The position numbers were made by a program, and so were the translations under genes. From IMG/VR virus record IMGVR_UViG_3300046792_000077, positions 1 through 30,164 of that record: a stretch of DNA of 30,164 nt; one strand, written 5' to 3'. Within the stretch, counting starts at the first letter, position 1; the number at the start of each line of letters is the position of its first letter. The notes beneath the pieces are model-generated. The model saw only the letters and a list, made by a program, of their open reading frames with translations, did not search any database and was not told the DNA's origin. The DNA comes from a virus. Shown piece by piece: positions 15,801-23,413 of the stretch.

Positions 15801-17904
15801 GATGGCTCATTCCTTCCGATAGTTTGTGGGATAATTCAGTAACCATTTTCGCCGCATCAAGTGCTGTTTCGTTATCGACTCTTTCCTGTTCCAGTGCGCG
15901 ATCTAAGTCAGCATTTTGTATCTTGCTCATAATCTCTAGGAACTTGACATCGGTTTCTTTGTTTCGAGTCGCCGTTTCGGCTGATATCTTCGCCATGTTT
16001 ACTTCAGCGCGTAGTTGCGAATCTTCACGTTCGACTTGTACCTGGTCGGCAGCAACTTTAATTTGATCTTGTGCAATCGATTCAGGTGTCGGTTGATTTT
16101 GTTTAGCTTGAGCTTCTTCAGCCGCTTGTTTCTTTTGTTGCTCCATCCATTCTTGACACATTGATTTCAGTTTATCAATACCACGAATATCAATGTTATC
16201 TAAGAGAACCTCTAAACCGTTTTGTTCCATAAATGCTTTGAAGCTTTCACTGACAGCCATAAGGTTTTCGATGGTCTTAAGTGCAATTTGTTTTTGAACC
16301 GCAAAGTTAACACCTGGCTCTATCTCAACTTCAAGTGCTGAGATGTCATAATCAAATTTGAGATTATCACCTTTGTTAATTTCATAGTAATCACGCTTAC
16401 CGTCTGGATGAACAATCGGAATACTACGAGGTGTCACATAATACTTTGGCAATAGATCAAGATAGATTTCTGCAAGTCTAGACCATCCCATGATAAAGCC
16501 CATCGTGTATGGCATTGCGGCTGCATTGGAATGCATAGCGCCTTGCATGATAGCAATACCAGACAAATCGGAATCGTTGATATTCCCTTGTGCTGCATCA
16601 TAGGAACCTAAAATCACTTGAACAGTTTGATCGGCTAGAGTGAAAGTATTTGTAATCTCTGGCGGTATCGGTGTTCGGTTAATAACTTGAGGTGGGTTCA
16701 ATGGAATATCAGGGTTGCCATCTTTGAATTGATTGTAGAGCACCACACTTGCCTTTTGAGGAGTGGTATAAGCAAGCTGATAATCTTTATTATCCGGTAT
16801 GCCTTCAACCGGTGCTGTCCATTTGTGCTGGACTAAGTTTTCTATTTCATTACAAAGTGATTGACCCGCAAAGTTTTTCATCTTCTGCGTATCTTTGGCT
16901 TGATACACATAAGGACGAACAATTTGTTCTGCCTGGGAATTATTAGTATCTCTCAATATGACCGAGTTACCATCAAAGAACACCAAAGGCAACATAGAAA
17001 AGTTTGTTTCTTTATGCTCGACAATCTTTGTGCCGGTCAGAATGTATTTATCAATCGTTACGATATTTGTCATACGTGATTTCAATACAATCGGTGCCTG
17101 CTCCATGATGCCTGCATCGTTCCACTTCTGAAGGAATTCTTCATAGCGCTTTTCACTGATGACATGCCCATTCGCAAGCTTCAATATCTTTGTTTTCTTC
17201 ATCTTCTTTTTGAAGTGTTCGGCAAACAAAATGATATCTTCTTTCTGATTTTTGTAAGACCAGTTAAATTCTTCAAGGTCGCTGCTGCGTGAGAAGCTAA
17301 CCCCTTTTAAAATATCAGAGCCATAGAGTTCGACTGCTTCATCGGCGCTCTTTGGGAATAGTTCAGTACAGAAACGTCCATCACCTTTATGACTTTTGCG
17401 TGCTAACGGATCGAACACGGTTAAAGTTGGATCAAAGACACGCTCAACAAAAATACGCTGGTCAAATGACATTTCACTCGCGTAATCGGTAAAGACTTTG
17501 CCGACTGAATAACCGCCGCTTAGGATGTCACGATATAAATGATAGCTCAAAGCATCCTTATCACCACCGACAAAACATGCCTTAAGATGCGCTTCGACTA
17601 ATGCAATGATATCAGGGTCAATGAGATGGACGCCCTCTTTCGCACGCACCGTGAATGCCGGATCCATTTTGCTAAACTCACCGCATAAACGGCTAATGAA
17701 GCTTTCAAGGATATTAAACTCTAAATTGTTCTTGTCGATTTCCTGGTTGACTGATTTGTCAGCCGGTAGCATCGATGATTTGAACACGAAACGAATGAAA
17801 TCATTGTACATGATGTAGTTATTCTTAAAATACATACATCCTTTTTCAATTTCATCTTTGCACTTATCGAATTCATTTAATGCTGATTGTTTAATTATTG
17901 CCAT
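15778..17904 (-). CDS. Portal protein, P22-like
   Basis: A 708-residue protein, close to P22 portal gp1 (725). It begins with helical segments (MAIIKQSALNEFDKCKDEIE), and has the portal core with ERVFDPTLTVFDPLARKSHK and later NQFKDGNPDIPLNPPQVINR, then the motif GSYDAAQGNINDSDLSGIAI, typical of P22-type portals. The last 120 residues are a Gln/Glu/Ala-rich helix (about 590-708), corresponding to the long C-terminal barrel of the P22 portal. Twelve copies form the vertex through which DNA enters and leaves. It overlaps the terminase gene end by 14 nt. Confidence 0.92.
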   Translation of the reverse strand: MAIIKQSALNEFDKCKDEIEKGCMYFKNNYIMYNDFIRFVFKSSMLPADKSVNQEIDKNNLEFNILESFISRLCGEFSKMDPAFTVRAKEGVHLIDPDIIALVEAHLKACFVGGDKDALSYHLYRDILSGGYSVGKVFTDYASEMSFDQRIFVERVFDPTLTVFDPLARKSHKGDGRFCTELFPKSADEAVELYGSDILKGVSFSRSSDLEEFNWSYKNQKEDIILFAEHFKKKMKKTKILKLANGHVISEKRYEEFLQKWNDAGIMEQAPIVLKSRMTNIVTIDKYILTGTKIVEHKETNFSMLPLVFFDGNSVILRDTNNSQAEQIVRPYVYQAKDTQKMKNFAGQSLCNEIENLVQHKWTAPVEGIPDNKDYQLAYTTPQKASVVLYNQFKDGNPDIPLNPPQVINRTPIPPEITNTFTLADQTVQVILGSYDAAQGNINDSDLSGIAIMQGAMHSNAAAMPYTMGFIMGWSRLAEIYLDLLPKYYVTPRSIPIVHPDGKRDYYEINKGDNLKFDYDISALEVEIEPGVNFAVQKQIALKTIENLMAVSESFKAFMEQNGLEVLLDNIDIRGIDKLKSMCQEWMEQQKKQAAEEAQAKQNQPTPESIAQDQIKVAADQVQVEREDSQLRAEVNMAKISAETATRNKETDVKFLEIMSKIQNADLDRALEQERVDNETALDAAKMVTELSHKLSEGMSHHEEERET

Positions 17905-19468
17905 TTCTCTGCATCCTTGCGTATTGTTGTCGGCGCATTTGTTGACCTAATGCCGTTAAGACCTCATTCCCTGCGGTACTTTTTTTAATCTGAGTTTGAC
18001 TTAATGATTTATCAATTAAGGCTATTTTGACACCATCGTAGAGTGTATCGCAAATATCATCGTGTCTGTGACTATCATTTGCAGTAATTTTTTCCATATG
18101 AGTTTTGCACATGTTTACATGGCGAGCACCTCTAGTGAATGTGACTTTTTTCGATGCAATAAAAGGTTGCATTTCAAGATAACGGGATGCTTTGCTGCCA
18201 GAAGCTGCGGTACGTTGAATGTCTCGCACCTCAATACCTTGAACGCTATTCAATACGCTAATAAGAGTAACGCCCGTAGATTTTTTCTCAATGCCAGCAA
18301 TCAAAGGCGGCACTTTATGTCGGCTGCATTCCTGCCAGAAATCCAGAATGAAACCCTTCAGATGCAAAGGTTCAACCCAATCTTGAATACAGTCAATCCA
18401 ATGAAGCGCATATTCACCTGTCTTACGCCCGAACAATTCAATTTCATAAAGACCGAAGAAACTAGCCACGCTTGGGTCATTGTGCGTCTTTCCGGTTTCA
18501 GCCGTATCAACAGTAACGAAGGTGAATAATATTTTCGGCTCTTCATCAAATTCGAGAAACCATTCAGGACGGAATAGACCACCACCGGCAGGCGAAGGAT
18601 TCTGTTGATACTGTCCCGCATAAACGTAGGGTGACTTTTCTTGTAATGCTAATAGCTTTTCGACAGGATCGATTTCAGGATATAAAGCATTACCAGCTTC
18701 ATCAAGCGCTTTTAATACAATAGAATACCAAGCAGAAATATCAGAACCGCCGATAAAATAATCTGACAGGTCTGCTTCATGGACACGCTGACCAATATTA
18801 ATGATAGGCACGTTAATGCCCCTAACACGTTGGCGGATCGTTTCTTCATAGTTGGTAATAACCTTTTGTCGTTGTGTATCTGAATGGGCTTCATCGATCT
18901 TGTGTGCGTCATCGATGACAACAGCGCCACTAAAGTGATCGAGTCCTGGTAGTCCCGCATCTTGTCCGACGATTGCACCACCAGAACCGAAAGCTTTTAT
19001 CTTGCCACCTGCCATGGTTTCAAAAGAATCTTTCGCCCTGCTTTCTCTTTTCAATTCCACATCAAAGAGATATTTATATAATCGGCTTTCCATAATCGTA
19101 CGAACAAACGTGGTATGTTTCACGGCAAGATCGAACGAATAGCTTATGTATAGGAAGTTTGAATCAGGATAATCAGCCAAGCACCATGCAATCCACATGC
19201 TTAATATGGTTGATTTACCGTAACCAGGAGGCACGTTAATGTTAAGCCTATGCTCTGGTATTCGTAATCGCTTTGCGTCCGTCAGTGCTCTACAAAGCGT
19301 TATATGATGTGACTCACGGCCAATCGGCTGACTGATAATAAAATCACGGCCAGTAATATGCTTAAAAAAGTATTGGATAAAATACAATAGCGAGCCTTTT
19401 AATTCTGCTGCTAGTGATTCTTTCTCCATGAGTTCAAGGCGATCACGCATGCTACGTCCATGTATCAA
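17891..19468 (-). CDS. terL: Terminase large subunit
   Basis: A 525-residue packaging ATPase and nuclease. Walker A is NVPPGYGKST (about residues 78-87), Walker B is GAVVIDDAHK (about 180-190), and a coupling-type motif follows (INIGQRVHEADLSD). The C-terminal RNase H-like nuclease has acidic residues in FVTVDTAETGKT, GIEKKSTG and HRHDDICDTLYDGV. It cuts the concatemer and drives DNA through the portal. Length fits P22 gp2 (499). The start overlaps the small-subunit stop by four bases (ATGA). Confidence 0.95.
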   Translation of the reverse strand: MIHGRSMRDRLELMEKESLAAELKGSLLYFIQYFFKHITGRDFIISQPIGRESHHITLCRALTDAKRLRIPEHRLNINVPPGYGKSTILSMWIAWCLADYPDSNFLYISYSFDLAVKHTTFVRTIMESRLYKYLFDVELKRESRAKDSFETMAGGKIKAFGSGGAIVGQDAGLPGLDHFSGAVVIDDAHKIDEAHSDTQRQKVITNYEETIRQRVRGINVPIINIGQRVHEADLSDYFIGGSDISAWYSIVLKALDEAGNALYPEIDPVEKLLALQEKSPYVYAGQYQQNPSPAGGGLFRPEWFLEFDEEPKILFTFVTVDTAETGKTHNDPSVASFFGLYEIELFGRKTGEYALHWIDCIQDWVEPLHLKGFILDFWQECSRHKVPPLIAGIEKKSTGVTLISVLNSVQGIEVRDIQRTAASGSKASRYLEMQPFIASKKVTFTRGARHVNMCKTHMEKITANDSHRHDDICDTLYDGVKIALIDKSLSQTQIKKSTAGNEVLTALGQQMRRQQYARMQRNGNN

Positions 19469-19968
19469 TATTCTTTCTCATGTTTCGCCGCGAGTTGCTC
19501 TCGTAGCTCTCTCATTTCTTCTCTGAGAGCACTGTTTTGCCCTTCAAGATCTTGAACACGCTTAGCTTCACCGTAGAGCGTGGGCAATAGTTTAGCTGCA
19601 AGCCATTTGCGAGTATCCACACGTAGACGAGAACGATTAATCCATTCGTTGTTAGCGACTTCATATTCATCACCATCTTTGTCTGTGCGATAAAGCGTAT
19701 CATTGCTGATATCGTCTGCGATATCTAGTGTATCTTCTGCTAAAAGATCGGCTTGAATCATCTTAGCTTGTGCGTAGGAGGCGGAAAACTCTTTGTGAAG
19801 TAAGCGCCAAGAATTAATAGTCGAATGATCTGGCAAATCTTCATACGTAGAGCATAAACGTTTAAGTCCCCACGGATGCGTAGAGACTAAATGACAAATT
19901 CTCTCTGCCAATTTTTGATTAAACTTTGTTGGCCTTCCGCCAGGATGTTTTGGTTTTTCTTCAGCCAT
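19465..19968 (-). CDS. terS: Terminase small subunit (Sf6 gp1/P22-type)
   Basis: A 167-residue protein. GGRPTKFNQKLAERICHLVS and DLPDHSTINSWRLLHKEFSA form the N-terminal DNA-binding helix-turn-helix. The central ADLLAEDTLDIADDISN and RLRVDTRKWLAAKLLPTLYG are the family signature of Sf6 gp1-like small subunits. The C-terminus is a coiled coil (about 137-165, LREEMRELREQLAA). It recognises the pac site and stimulates the large subunit. The predicted pac site was not located. Confidence 0.9.
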   Translation of the reverse strand: MAEEKPKHPGGRPTKFNQKLAERICHLVSTHPWGLKRLCSTYEDLPDHSTINSWRLLHKEFSASYAQAKMIQADLLAEDTLDIADDISNDTLYRTDKDGDEYEVANNEWINRSRLRVDTRKWLAAKLLPTLYGEAKRVQDLEGQNSALREEMRELREQLAAKHEKEY

Positions 19969-19970
19969 AA

Positions 19971-20132
19971 CTATTCCTTATCTTTTGGCTTCTCAGATTT
20001 TTTTGATTCCGGTTTAGCTTTCTTTGGCGTTTCTGTGATGCTACCCACACCTTTGCAAGCAGGACACTTTTCTTTCATACTGCCCATACCTAAAATCGTT
20101 TTATTTCCATTACATTTATTGCAGACAGCCAT
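19971..20132 (-). CDS. DnaJ-type zinc-finger mini-protein
   Basis: I start at the ATG at 20132, preceded by AAGGA with good spacing; a longer frame from 20159 has no ribosome site. The 53-residue protein has CNKCNGNKTI and CPACKG, the pair of CxxC motifs of a DnaJ-like zinc knuckle, then a Lys/Pro/Glu-rich tail. It likely binds zinc; partner unknown. It lies immediately upstream of the small terminase gene. Confidence 0.72.
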   Translation of the reverse strand: MAVCNKCNGNKTILGMGSMKEKCPACKGVGSITETPKKAKPESKKSEKPKDKE

Positions 20133-20149
20133 TAAATATTCCTTAATTT

Positions 20150-20575
20150 TTAAAACCATTTTTCTTTAAATTGTTTTGACCAATCTGTATTTCTAGCGTT
20201 AGGGTGTGGATTTTCATCAAAATAAAAAGTAGCGCTACGCCTATCTTTTACCAAATCTATTGGAAATACATAACATGCATTATGAATTGGACAAGCACCA
20301 ACAATATAATCACAATCTTTATGACTATATTTTTCAATTCTATGTGTCATTCCTCTAGGTTTAAGAAAGTCCATCATCCAACGTTGTCCATTATCAGTTT
20401 TACCATAATAGATAGTTTTAACCTGAATTCTTACTAACTTATTACCGGTATCAGCAATAAGATCATAAGAAGCTTTAGCAAAAAATGGAAACGATACAAC
20501 ATAACCTAATTCCACTAATCTCTGCGCAGTTAACAATTCTGCTGGCGCTCCAGAATTTATGTGTCGTCTAATCAT
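20150..20575 (-). CDS. PD-(D/E)XK endonuclease, I-Ssp6803I-like homing endonuclease candidate
   Basis: The open frame reaches a TTG at 20602 (150 residues), but the ATG at 20575 is the likelier start (141 residues, MIRRHINSGAPAELLTAQRL). Counting from the TTG, the catalytic set is E22, D47 and Q60-V-K62 in RIQVKT. I-Ssp6803I, a group I intron endonuclease of 150 residues, uses E11, D36, Q49 and K51, as I recall: the same spacing of 25, 13 and 2 with a Gln in place of the usual acid. A YDLIAD strand and YVVSFPFFAKASYDL precede it. The family (PDDEXK_5) also occurs as free-standing genes. The proposed role is cutting an intron-less target, perhaps coat, or another site in related phages. Confidence 0.78.
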   Translation of the reverse strand: MIRRHINSGAPAELLTAQRLVELGYVVSFPFFAKASYDLIADTGNKLVRIQVKTIYYGKTDNGQRWMMDFLKPRGMTHRIEKYSHKDCDYIVGACPIHNACYVFPIDLVKDRRSATFYFDENPHPNARNTDWSKQFKEKWF

Positions 20576-20582
20576 GCGGTGT

Positions 20583-20610
20583 AGTATACAGTCATGCCGC
20601 AATTAAGCAA
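20583..20610 (-). promoter_or_regulatory. Possible promoter for the PD-(D/E)XK gene
   Basis: Minus strand -10 TATACT at 20588..20583 with a weak -35-like TTGCTT 16 bases upstream. The -10 lies only 8 nt from the ATG, so the start would be near or inside the first codons and the message almost leaderless. This is a weak call. Confidence 0.25.
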
Positions 20611-20652
20611 CTGTCAACACCGCGACTGCCATTTCATGTTCCACGTATAACA

Positions 20653-20772
20653 TTATGACAAAAAATATGTCACAGTGCATTTTTGCATAATGTAGCACAG
20701 AATTGAATCAGATGTTAATAGTTGATTGATGATTTGTAACACGACATGGGAACCTAGAATGATATCGATCAT
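20653..20772 (-). CDS. Possible 39-residue small protein
   Basis: ATG at 20772 with a strong ribosome site GGAGG five bases away. It encodes MIDIILGSHVVLQIINQLLT, then DSILCYIMQKCTVTYFLS: hydrophobic, perhaps membrane-active or amphipathic. A TATAAT-like -10 lies about 30 bases upstream on this strand. No homology is recognised. The strong ribosome site is the main support. Confidence 0.42.
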   Translation of the reverse strand: MIDIILGSHVVLQIINQLLTSDSILCYIMQKCTVTYFLS

Positions 20773-20915
20773 ACTAACCTCCACTTTTATTGCACAATTG
20801 ATTATAAATTGACAGATCGTTTAAAGATATTGGTTAAAACCCTTACGAGGAGTAGCGCTAACATATGGAAGGATGCTAGCGCTTGGGAGTGGTATTTTGC
20901 ATGAAAGACAAAATA
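20773..20915. other. Intergenic leader with inverted repeat
   Basis: The stretch between the small frame and the VRR-NUC gene has a 7-bp inverted repeat, AGCGCTA at 20854..20860 and TAGCGCT at 20877..20883. It has no U-run, so it is not an obvious terminator. It also holds TTGACA and TATAAT boxes in either orientation without ideal spacing. Confidence 0.35.
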
Positions 20916-21248
20916 TTATAAATCAATATTCGTGCCTTGTCTTATGGAATTAAATAGATTGATAGCCTCTTCTTGGCTTCTTATGATACAAACATATCCT
21001 TTCCAGTTATCAAAGAACTTAGACTCAAATTGGGTAAGCTTTTGCTGACTGGGCATTTTATTACCGTCTTTTATTTCAATGAGTATGTTATGTCGCTCTC
21101 CTACTGCATCTTGCATACCGATTAAAATATCAGGACAACCTTTGCCCACTTCTGATAAAATAAGCACACTTGCTCCTAATTTTCTAAATGTTTTAACTAT
21201 ATTTTGTTGATTTTCATCTACTCTGTGCGAATAAGCACCTCTGCTCAT
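20916..21248 (-). CDS. VRR-NUC-type nuclease
   Basis: A 110-residue protein. The catalytic set of VRR-NUC/PD-(D/E)XK enzymes is seen: GKGCPDILIG (Asp), then ILIEIKDGNKMPSQQ (Glu-x-Lys), followed by LTQFESKFFDNWKGYVCIIRS, the usual C-terminal helix and strand. Phage VRR-NUC proteins cleave branched or Holliday DNA or act in replication and repair. It is downstream of the replication gene on the same strand, in keeping with that role. Confidence 0.85.
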   Translation of the reverse strand: MSRGAYSHRVDENQQNIVKTFRKLGASVLILSEVGKGCPDILIGMQDAVGERHNILIEIKDGNKMPSQQKLTQFESKFFDNWKGYVCIIRSQEEAINLFNSIRQGTNIDL

Positions 21249-21269
21249 GTATAAAACTCCATTTAATGT

Positions 21270-21292
21270 TTATCCACAAATTCTGTGGACAA
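21270..21292. promoter_or_regulatory. Paired inverted DnaA-box-like sites
   Basis: A perfect DnaA consensus TTATCCACA (21270..21278) and its near-mirror TGTGGACAA (21284..21292), separated by five bases. They lie upstream of the VRR-NUC gene. They could bind host DnaA, or form a hairpin with 6-bp TCCACA/TGTGGA arms in RNA. Confidence 0.4.
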
Positions 21293-21365
21293 GTCTGTCT
21301 ATAAGCAACAAAAATTCCAGTTAAAGCTTGAGCTTACTGAAGTTTATCTATTGAGTATGAATTTA

Positions 21366-21569
21366 TCACTTAATACTTTTTAATATCTCAGGATTGTTTT
21401 CTTTCAACCATTCCTCTAATAACGGGCTTACATTTTTAGCTCTAGGACGTTTTTCTATTTGATCCAAGATCTGGGTTGAATCTGGTATAGATCGTTTAAC
21501 CACGGCTTCCTGCTTAGCTTGAGCGGCGTTTTTTTTGGTAGGCCAATATGGTTCATCATCAAAAGTCAT
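21366..21569 (-). CDS. Hypothetical protein, 67 residues
   Basis: Begins MTFDDEPYWPTKKNAAQAKQ, ending SPLLEEWLKENNPEILKSIK. Charged and probably partly disordered, with a C-terminal helix. It lies between the 114-residue gene and the VRR-NUC gene, in the replication block. No recognised family. The gap of 10 bases to the next gene upstream supports an operon. Confidence 0.55.
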   Translation of the reverse strand: MTFDDEPYWPTKKNAAQAKQEAVVKRSIPDSTQILDQIEKRPRAKNVSPLLEEWLKENNPEILKSIK

Positions 21570-21579
21570 AGATTATCCC

Positions 21580-21924
21580 TTAATCATATGAATATTGTTC
21601 CCAATGCTCGTCTGGTTTAAACAAAAACGTATCAATAGCCTTTCTTAACTCATATGAAAACATACCTGTTAAATATGTACAATCTTTGTATGTTTTGAAG
21701 TAACAAAAAGAAGTATTTTTGCCATTGTTGTCATAAATTGGTTCAATTGTATTGATGGAGCTTAATTTAAGCCATATGAAACTCTGCGCTTCACCTCTTT
21801 TTATGGGTTGAGCCGCAACAAAAGCACCTTGAATTAAATCATGAACTTTCTGATCATAATCTTGATCTGTTTCATCGGGACATTCATAAGGGCTTTCATT
21901 AGGCATGTCGTGATTGTCCATCAT
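21580..21924 (-). CDS. Hypothetical protein, 114 residues
   Basis: Acidic N-terminus (NESPYECPDETDQDYDQKVH) followed by a small alpha/beta domain (SFIWLKLSSINTIEPIYDNN; YFKTYKDCTYLTGMFSYELR). AGGAGG lies about 12 bases before the ATG, and the gene overlaps the end of the replication gene by 26 bases. A helicase-loader role could be guessed from the lambda O-P arrangement, but no motif supports it, so I leave it unnamed. Confidence 0.6.
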   Translation of the reverse strand: MMDNHDMPNESPYECPDETDQDYDQKVHDLIQGAFVAAQPIKRGEAQSFIWLKLSSINTIEPIYDNNGKNTSFCYFKTYKDCTYLTGMFSYELRKAIDTFLFKPDEHWEQYSYD

Positions 21925-22741
21925 ATCTACTCGTTCCTCCTGTATGATTTGTATAAACTCTCTTCAATTTTTCATTAATTAAATAATCTTCAAATGTTTT
22001 CTGCCAATCTTTTGATCTGGTTTTGTATTTTATGCTCACTTCTCCAAACTTTTCTAGTAAATAATGCTCAGAATTGTTTGTTCTCTGTGCATGGTGAGTT
22101 AAAAGCTGCCTACGCTTTTCGTCTGGAAAAAATTCATTTGAATAATAAGTTAAAGAAACAGAGCCTTTCTTTTTGGTGCTTGTAGCTCTGTTTCTTTGTT
22201 TATACATGGTAGTTTCCTCTGGAGCTTTAGGAGAATTTTCATTTCCAGCTAGCCCTTGCGGGACGTGGGTTTCGGGGGATTTTTCATTTAAAAGTTGTTC
22301 TGGTTTTCCAGAACTATATAGTTCTGGTTTTCCAGAACTATCTAGACTAGATTGTTCTGGTTTTCCAGAACTACTTTTGCTTTTACAAATAGGCGGTGCA
22401 TAAATATCATCAAAATATTCATGTACTTTTATTTTATCTTTATCGGTCATTTGATGATAATTTTTGATCATGCTATTAAAAGCATAAAGAGATTTACGTT
22501 TATCTTTTAAATTCTTTTTTGATTTAAGAATATTTGTAAGTAATATCTTTTTTATTGGATCGGTCAAATTTTGTTTATGCAAACCGCATTCCAAAGCAAG
22601 GGCATTATGTGATACCCATGTATTTGGCCTACTACCTATACGGAATGCTAAAGTATAAATTATAGCTCTGGCTGATAATGAAAGACCTAATTTAGTTTTT
22701 GAATTGCGCATAAATAAAGCGAAATCTAAGGAGACAGACAT
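21899..22741 (-). CDS. Replication initiator (lambda O-like)
   Basis: I start at the ATG at 22741, with AGGA about 8 bases upstream; a longer frame starts at 22762 without a ribosome site. The 280-residue protein has an N-terminal winged helix-turn-helix (SLSARAIIYTLAFRIG; WVSHNALALECGLHKQNLTD), a central low-complexity part with three SSGKPE repeats, and a C-terminal SKDWQKTFEDYLINEKLKRV, which resembles the C-terminal end of phage replication proteins. Three iteron-like repeats lie within its own gene, as in lambda O. It most likely binds the phage origin and recruits the helicase. It is divergent from the early rightward block. Confidence 0.8.
   Translation of the reverse strand: MSVSLDFALFMRNSKTKLGLSLSARAIIYTLAFRIGSRPNTWVSHNALALECGLHKQNLTDPIKKILLTNILKSKKNLKDKRKSLYAFNSMIKNYHQMTDKDKIKVHEYFDDIYAPPICKSKSSSGKPEQSSLDSSGKPELYSSGKPEQLLNEKSPETHVPQGLAGNENSPKAPEETTMYKQRNRATSTKKKGSVSLTYYSNEFFPDEKRRQLLTHHAQRTNNSEHYLLEKFGEVSIKYKTRSKDWQKTFEDYLINEKLKRVYTNHTGGTSRYDGQSRHA
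22297..22371. repeat. Three iteron-like repeats inside the initiator gene (candidate origin)
   Basis: The 18-bp sequence GTTCTGGTTTTCCAGAAC occurs three times: 22297..22314, 22321..22338 and 22354..22371. Each copy is itself an inverted repeat (GTTCTGG-TTTT-CCAGAAC). Spacings of 24 and 33 bases keep the reading frame, so the protein reads three SSGKPE units. Lambda O also binds four such repeats inside its own gene. An AT-rich stretch lies to the right (22388..22470), as expected beside an origin. Confidence 0.72.
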
Positions 22742-22772
22742 AAATCTTTTCCTAAAGGCCATTATTTTTTAT

Positions 22773-22800
22773 TTGACTTATATCGATATGTAGATAGAAT
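22773..22800 (+). promoter_or_regulatory. Rightward promoter-like sequence
   Basis: Plus strand -35 TTGACT (22773..22778), 16-base spacer, -10 TAGAAT (22795..22800). It overlaps the region just upstream of the leftward initiator gene and would give a transcript opposing the leftward leader, or an antisense or early RNA. Confidence 0.4.
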
Positions 22801-22835
22801 AATGGCCAAGGTTTGGCGACCTACAAAGGATATCC

Positions 22836-22866
22836 GCTAGCTTGAGCTTCAGACACTCAGGCTAGC
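22836..22866. promoter_or_regulatory. Leader hairpin in the divergent control region
   Basis: 11-bp arms GCTAGCTTGAG (22836..22846) and CTCAGGCTAGC (22856..22866) with a 9-base loop. Pairing is complete with one G.U if read rightward, or one A/C mismatch if read leftward. It has no U-run. It lies in the leader of both predicted transcripts, so control at the RNA level is possible. Confidence 0.45.
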
Positions 22867-22877
22867 ACAGGGACACC

Positions 22878-22906
22878 ATCTTATTTTAAAACTTCTTACT
22901 AAACAA
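22878..22906 (-). promoter_or_regulatory. Predicted leftward promoter for the initiator gene
   Basis: Minus strand -35 TTGTTT (22906..22901), 17-base spacer, -10 TAAGAT (22883..22878). Start about 22871, giving a leader of about 130 bases containing the hairpin before the initiator ATG at 22741. Confidence 0.45.
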
Positions 22907-22969
22907 TCCATTACTACCTAATTGATATAAAATAATCCAAAATATTTTTGTTGCATTGAAAAATAATGC

Positions 22970-22997
22970 TTGCATGCGCGCATTGTTGGCGTATACT
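22970..22997 (+). promoter_or_regulatory. Predicted rightward early promoter
   Basis: Plus strand -35 TTGCAT (22970..22975), 16-base spacer, -10 TATACT (22992..22997). Start about 23004. An inverted repeat (AATGC...GCGCATT, 22965..22984) overlaps the -35 and could be an operator. This is the best candidate for the promoter of the rightward early block. Confidence 0.55.
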
Positions 22998-23018
22998 ATG
23001 CGCTTTAACGAGCATTGA

Positions 23019-23043
23019 TTGTGTTCACTTTAAGAGGGCGTGA
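23019..23043 (+). repeat. Repeat R1 (copy 1 of a 25-bp element)
   Basis: A 25-bp element with TTCACTTTAAGAGGGCG at its core, directly before the 53-residue gene. It differs by one base from R2 (23266..23290). Its role is unknown: operator, processing site or phage-specific promoter are possible. Confidence 0.75.
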
Positions 23044-23050
23044 GTGGGAA

Positions 23051-23212
23051 ATGAATGAGACCAACAAAATGGGATATGCAGTTTACCATCAAGATTTTGG
23101 AACAGCTTTTTTTCAGAATGAAAAGATAGCATATGATTTATATGAGAAATTAGACGATAAAAAGGAATTATTTAAAGTGTTAGAAAACGGCAATATGATT
23201 TTAATTAAATAA
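23051..23212 (+). CDS. Small hypothetical protein, 53 residues
   Basis: ATG at 23051 after GTGGGAA, a weak ribosome site. An in-frame extension from a TTG at 23015 would read through repeat R1. The protein (MNETNKMGYAVYHQDFGTAF, then QNEKIAYDLYEKLDDKKELF, ending NGNMILIK) looks like a compact alpha/beta fold with no catalytic motif. First gene after the predicted rightward promoter; early host-takeover proteins are often of this kind. Function unknown. Confidence 0.6.
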   Translation: MNETNKMGYAVYHQDFGTAFFQNEKIAYDLYEKLDDKKELFKVLENGNMILIK

Positions 23213-23265
23213 AACCCACAGGGGCGAAAGATCCTAACTGAACGAGTAGCAATACCATGAAATTG

Positions 23266-23290
23266 TTGTGTTTACTTTAAGAGGGCGTGA
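23266..23290 (+). repeat. Repeat R2
   Basis: TTGTGTTTACTTTAAGAGGGCG then TGA, one base different from R1. It forms the 5' arm of a long stem with the inverted copy R3 at 23417..23433. The frame through it would read VFTLRGR, as in R1, but no good gene follows. Confidence 0.75.
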
Positions 23291-23413
23291 CGCAGGGTTA
23301 GTCTCCTGCGAAAATCTAAAAACCATAGCCGTACCGTGGCGTCATCGGTGTCTAAACAAAGCGGCTAGGACGATTACAGAGTGCCTTGGATTGACTACCA
23401 TACATGGCTGTAG

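Noticed and set aside
18062-18529. 155-residue plus-strand frame inside the large terminase
   Set aside because: It is antisense to a well-supported gene and has no ribosome site.
20854-20883. Terminator after the VRR-NUC gene
   Set aside because: The 7-bp inverted repeat has a long loop and no U-run in either direction.
22297-22371. CRISPR array from the three repeats
   Set aside because: Only three copies, spacers of 6 and 15 bases, and all lie within a coding frame, so iterons fit better.
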